From Acidobacteriota bacterium (lineage in GTDB: Bacteria > Acidobacteriota > Vicinamibacteria > Vicinamibacterales > CAVVIG01), in NCBI GenBank assembly GCA_003222455.1, contig QHWF01000243.1, positions 5,160 to 11,275 on the forward strand: a stretch of DNA of 6,116 bases, given 5' to 3'. Below the pieces are notes generated by a model, which ran no database searches, was not told where the DNA came from, and was given only the letters and a program-made list of their open reading frames with translations. The position numbers and the translations under genes are program-made. Below are positions 6,028 to 6,116 of this stretch, piece by piece. The stretch's first letter is position 1; every line of letters begins with the position of its first letter.

Positions 6028-6116
6028 CTGCACGCTCTCAGAACGCTCGTTTTTCGCTCGCGCACCGCTTGGCTGCGACGTTTTCAGGGGCCGGGAACGG
6101 GATGTCCGCGATGAAA

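Noticed and set aside
1..6116. CRISPR arrays, tRNA or rRNA genes
   Set aside because: No regularly spaced direct repeats, and no tRNA- or rRNA-like conserved segments were seen on either strand.

Overview
The window carries a soil-type signalling locus followed by an insertion sequence. The DNA is GC-rich with strong GC bias at third codon positions. The gene set (a giant multi-domain sensor kinase, a FixJ-like regulator and an IS1380-type element) is typical of large-genome soil bacteria such as Burkholderia- or Bradyrhizobium-like proteobacteria, or acidobacteria. The sequence alone does not settle the phylum.

Layout. Positions 1-2991 (+) hold the C-terminal part of a very large sensor of the 'Ser/Thr kinase / AAA-type ATPase / GAF / PAS / histidine kinase' type. 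Its N-terminus lies upstream of the window. The reading frame is broken near 656: homologous protein sequence runs on from frame 2 into frame 1, with two apparent extra bases, so the gene appears as two pieces (2-685 and 682-2991). A FixJ/NarL-type response regulator (2988-3614) overlaps the kinase stop by ATGA. A 222-nt gap with a nested inverted repeat follows, then a single-domain receiver protein (3837-4208). From 4242 to 5927 there is an apparently complete IS1380-family element. Its transposase is on the minus strand, its terminal inverted repeats are imperfect, and CTAG lies at both borders. Between 5932 and the window end I see no gene, but 5935-6027 is a striking 93-nt imperfect palindrome.

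How the parts fit. The kinase would autophosphorylate on its conserved His and pass phosphate to the REC-HTH regulator, which would bind DNA and change transcription. The lone receiver could act as a second output, a phosphate sink or a protein-interaction switch for the same kinase. If the frameshift is real rather than a sequencing or assembly error, the N-terminal kinase/ATPase sensor part is uncoupled from the histidine kinase core. The IS has inserted just downstream of the receiver gene and 3 bp from the palindrome, without breaking any gene I can recognise.

Most uncertain and most interesting is the palindrome at 5935-6027. Its non-Watson-Crick positions are mainly G-U compatible on the plus strand, which suggests a structured RNA or a folded single-stranded DNA site.
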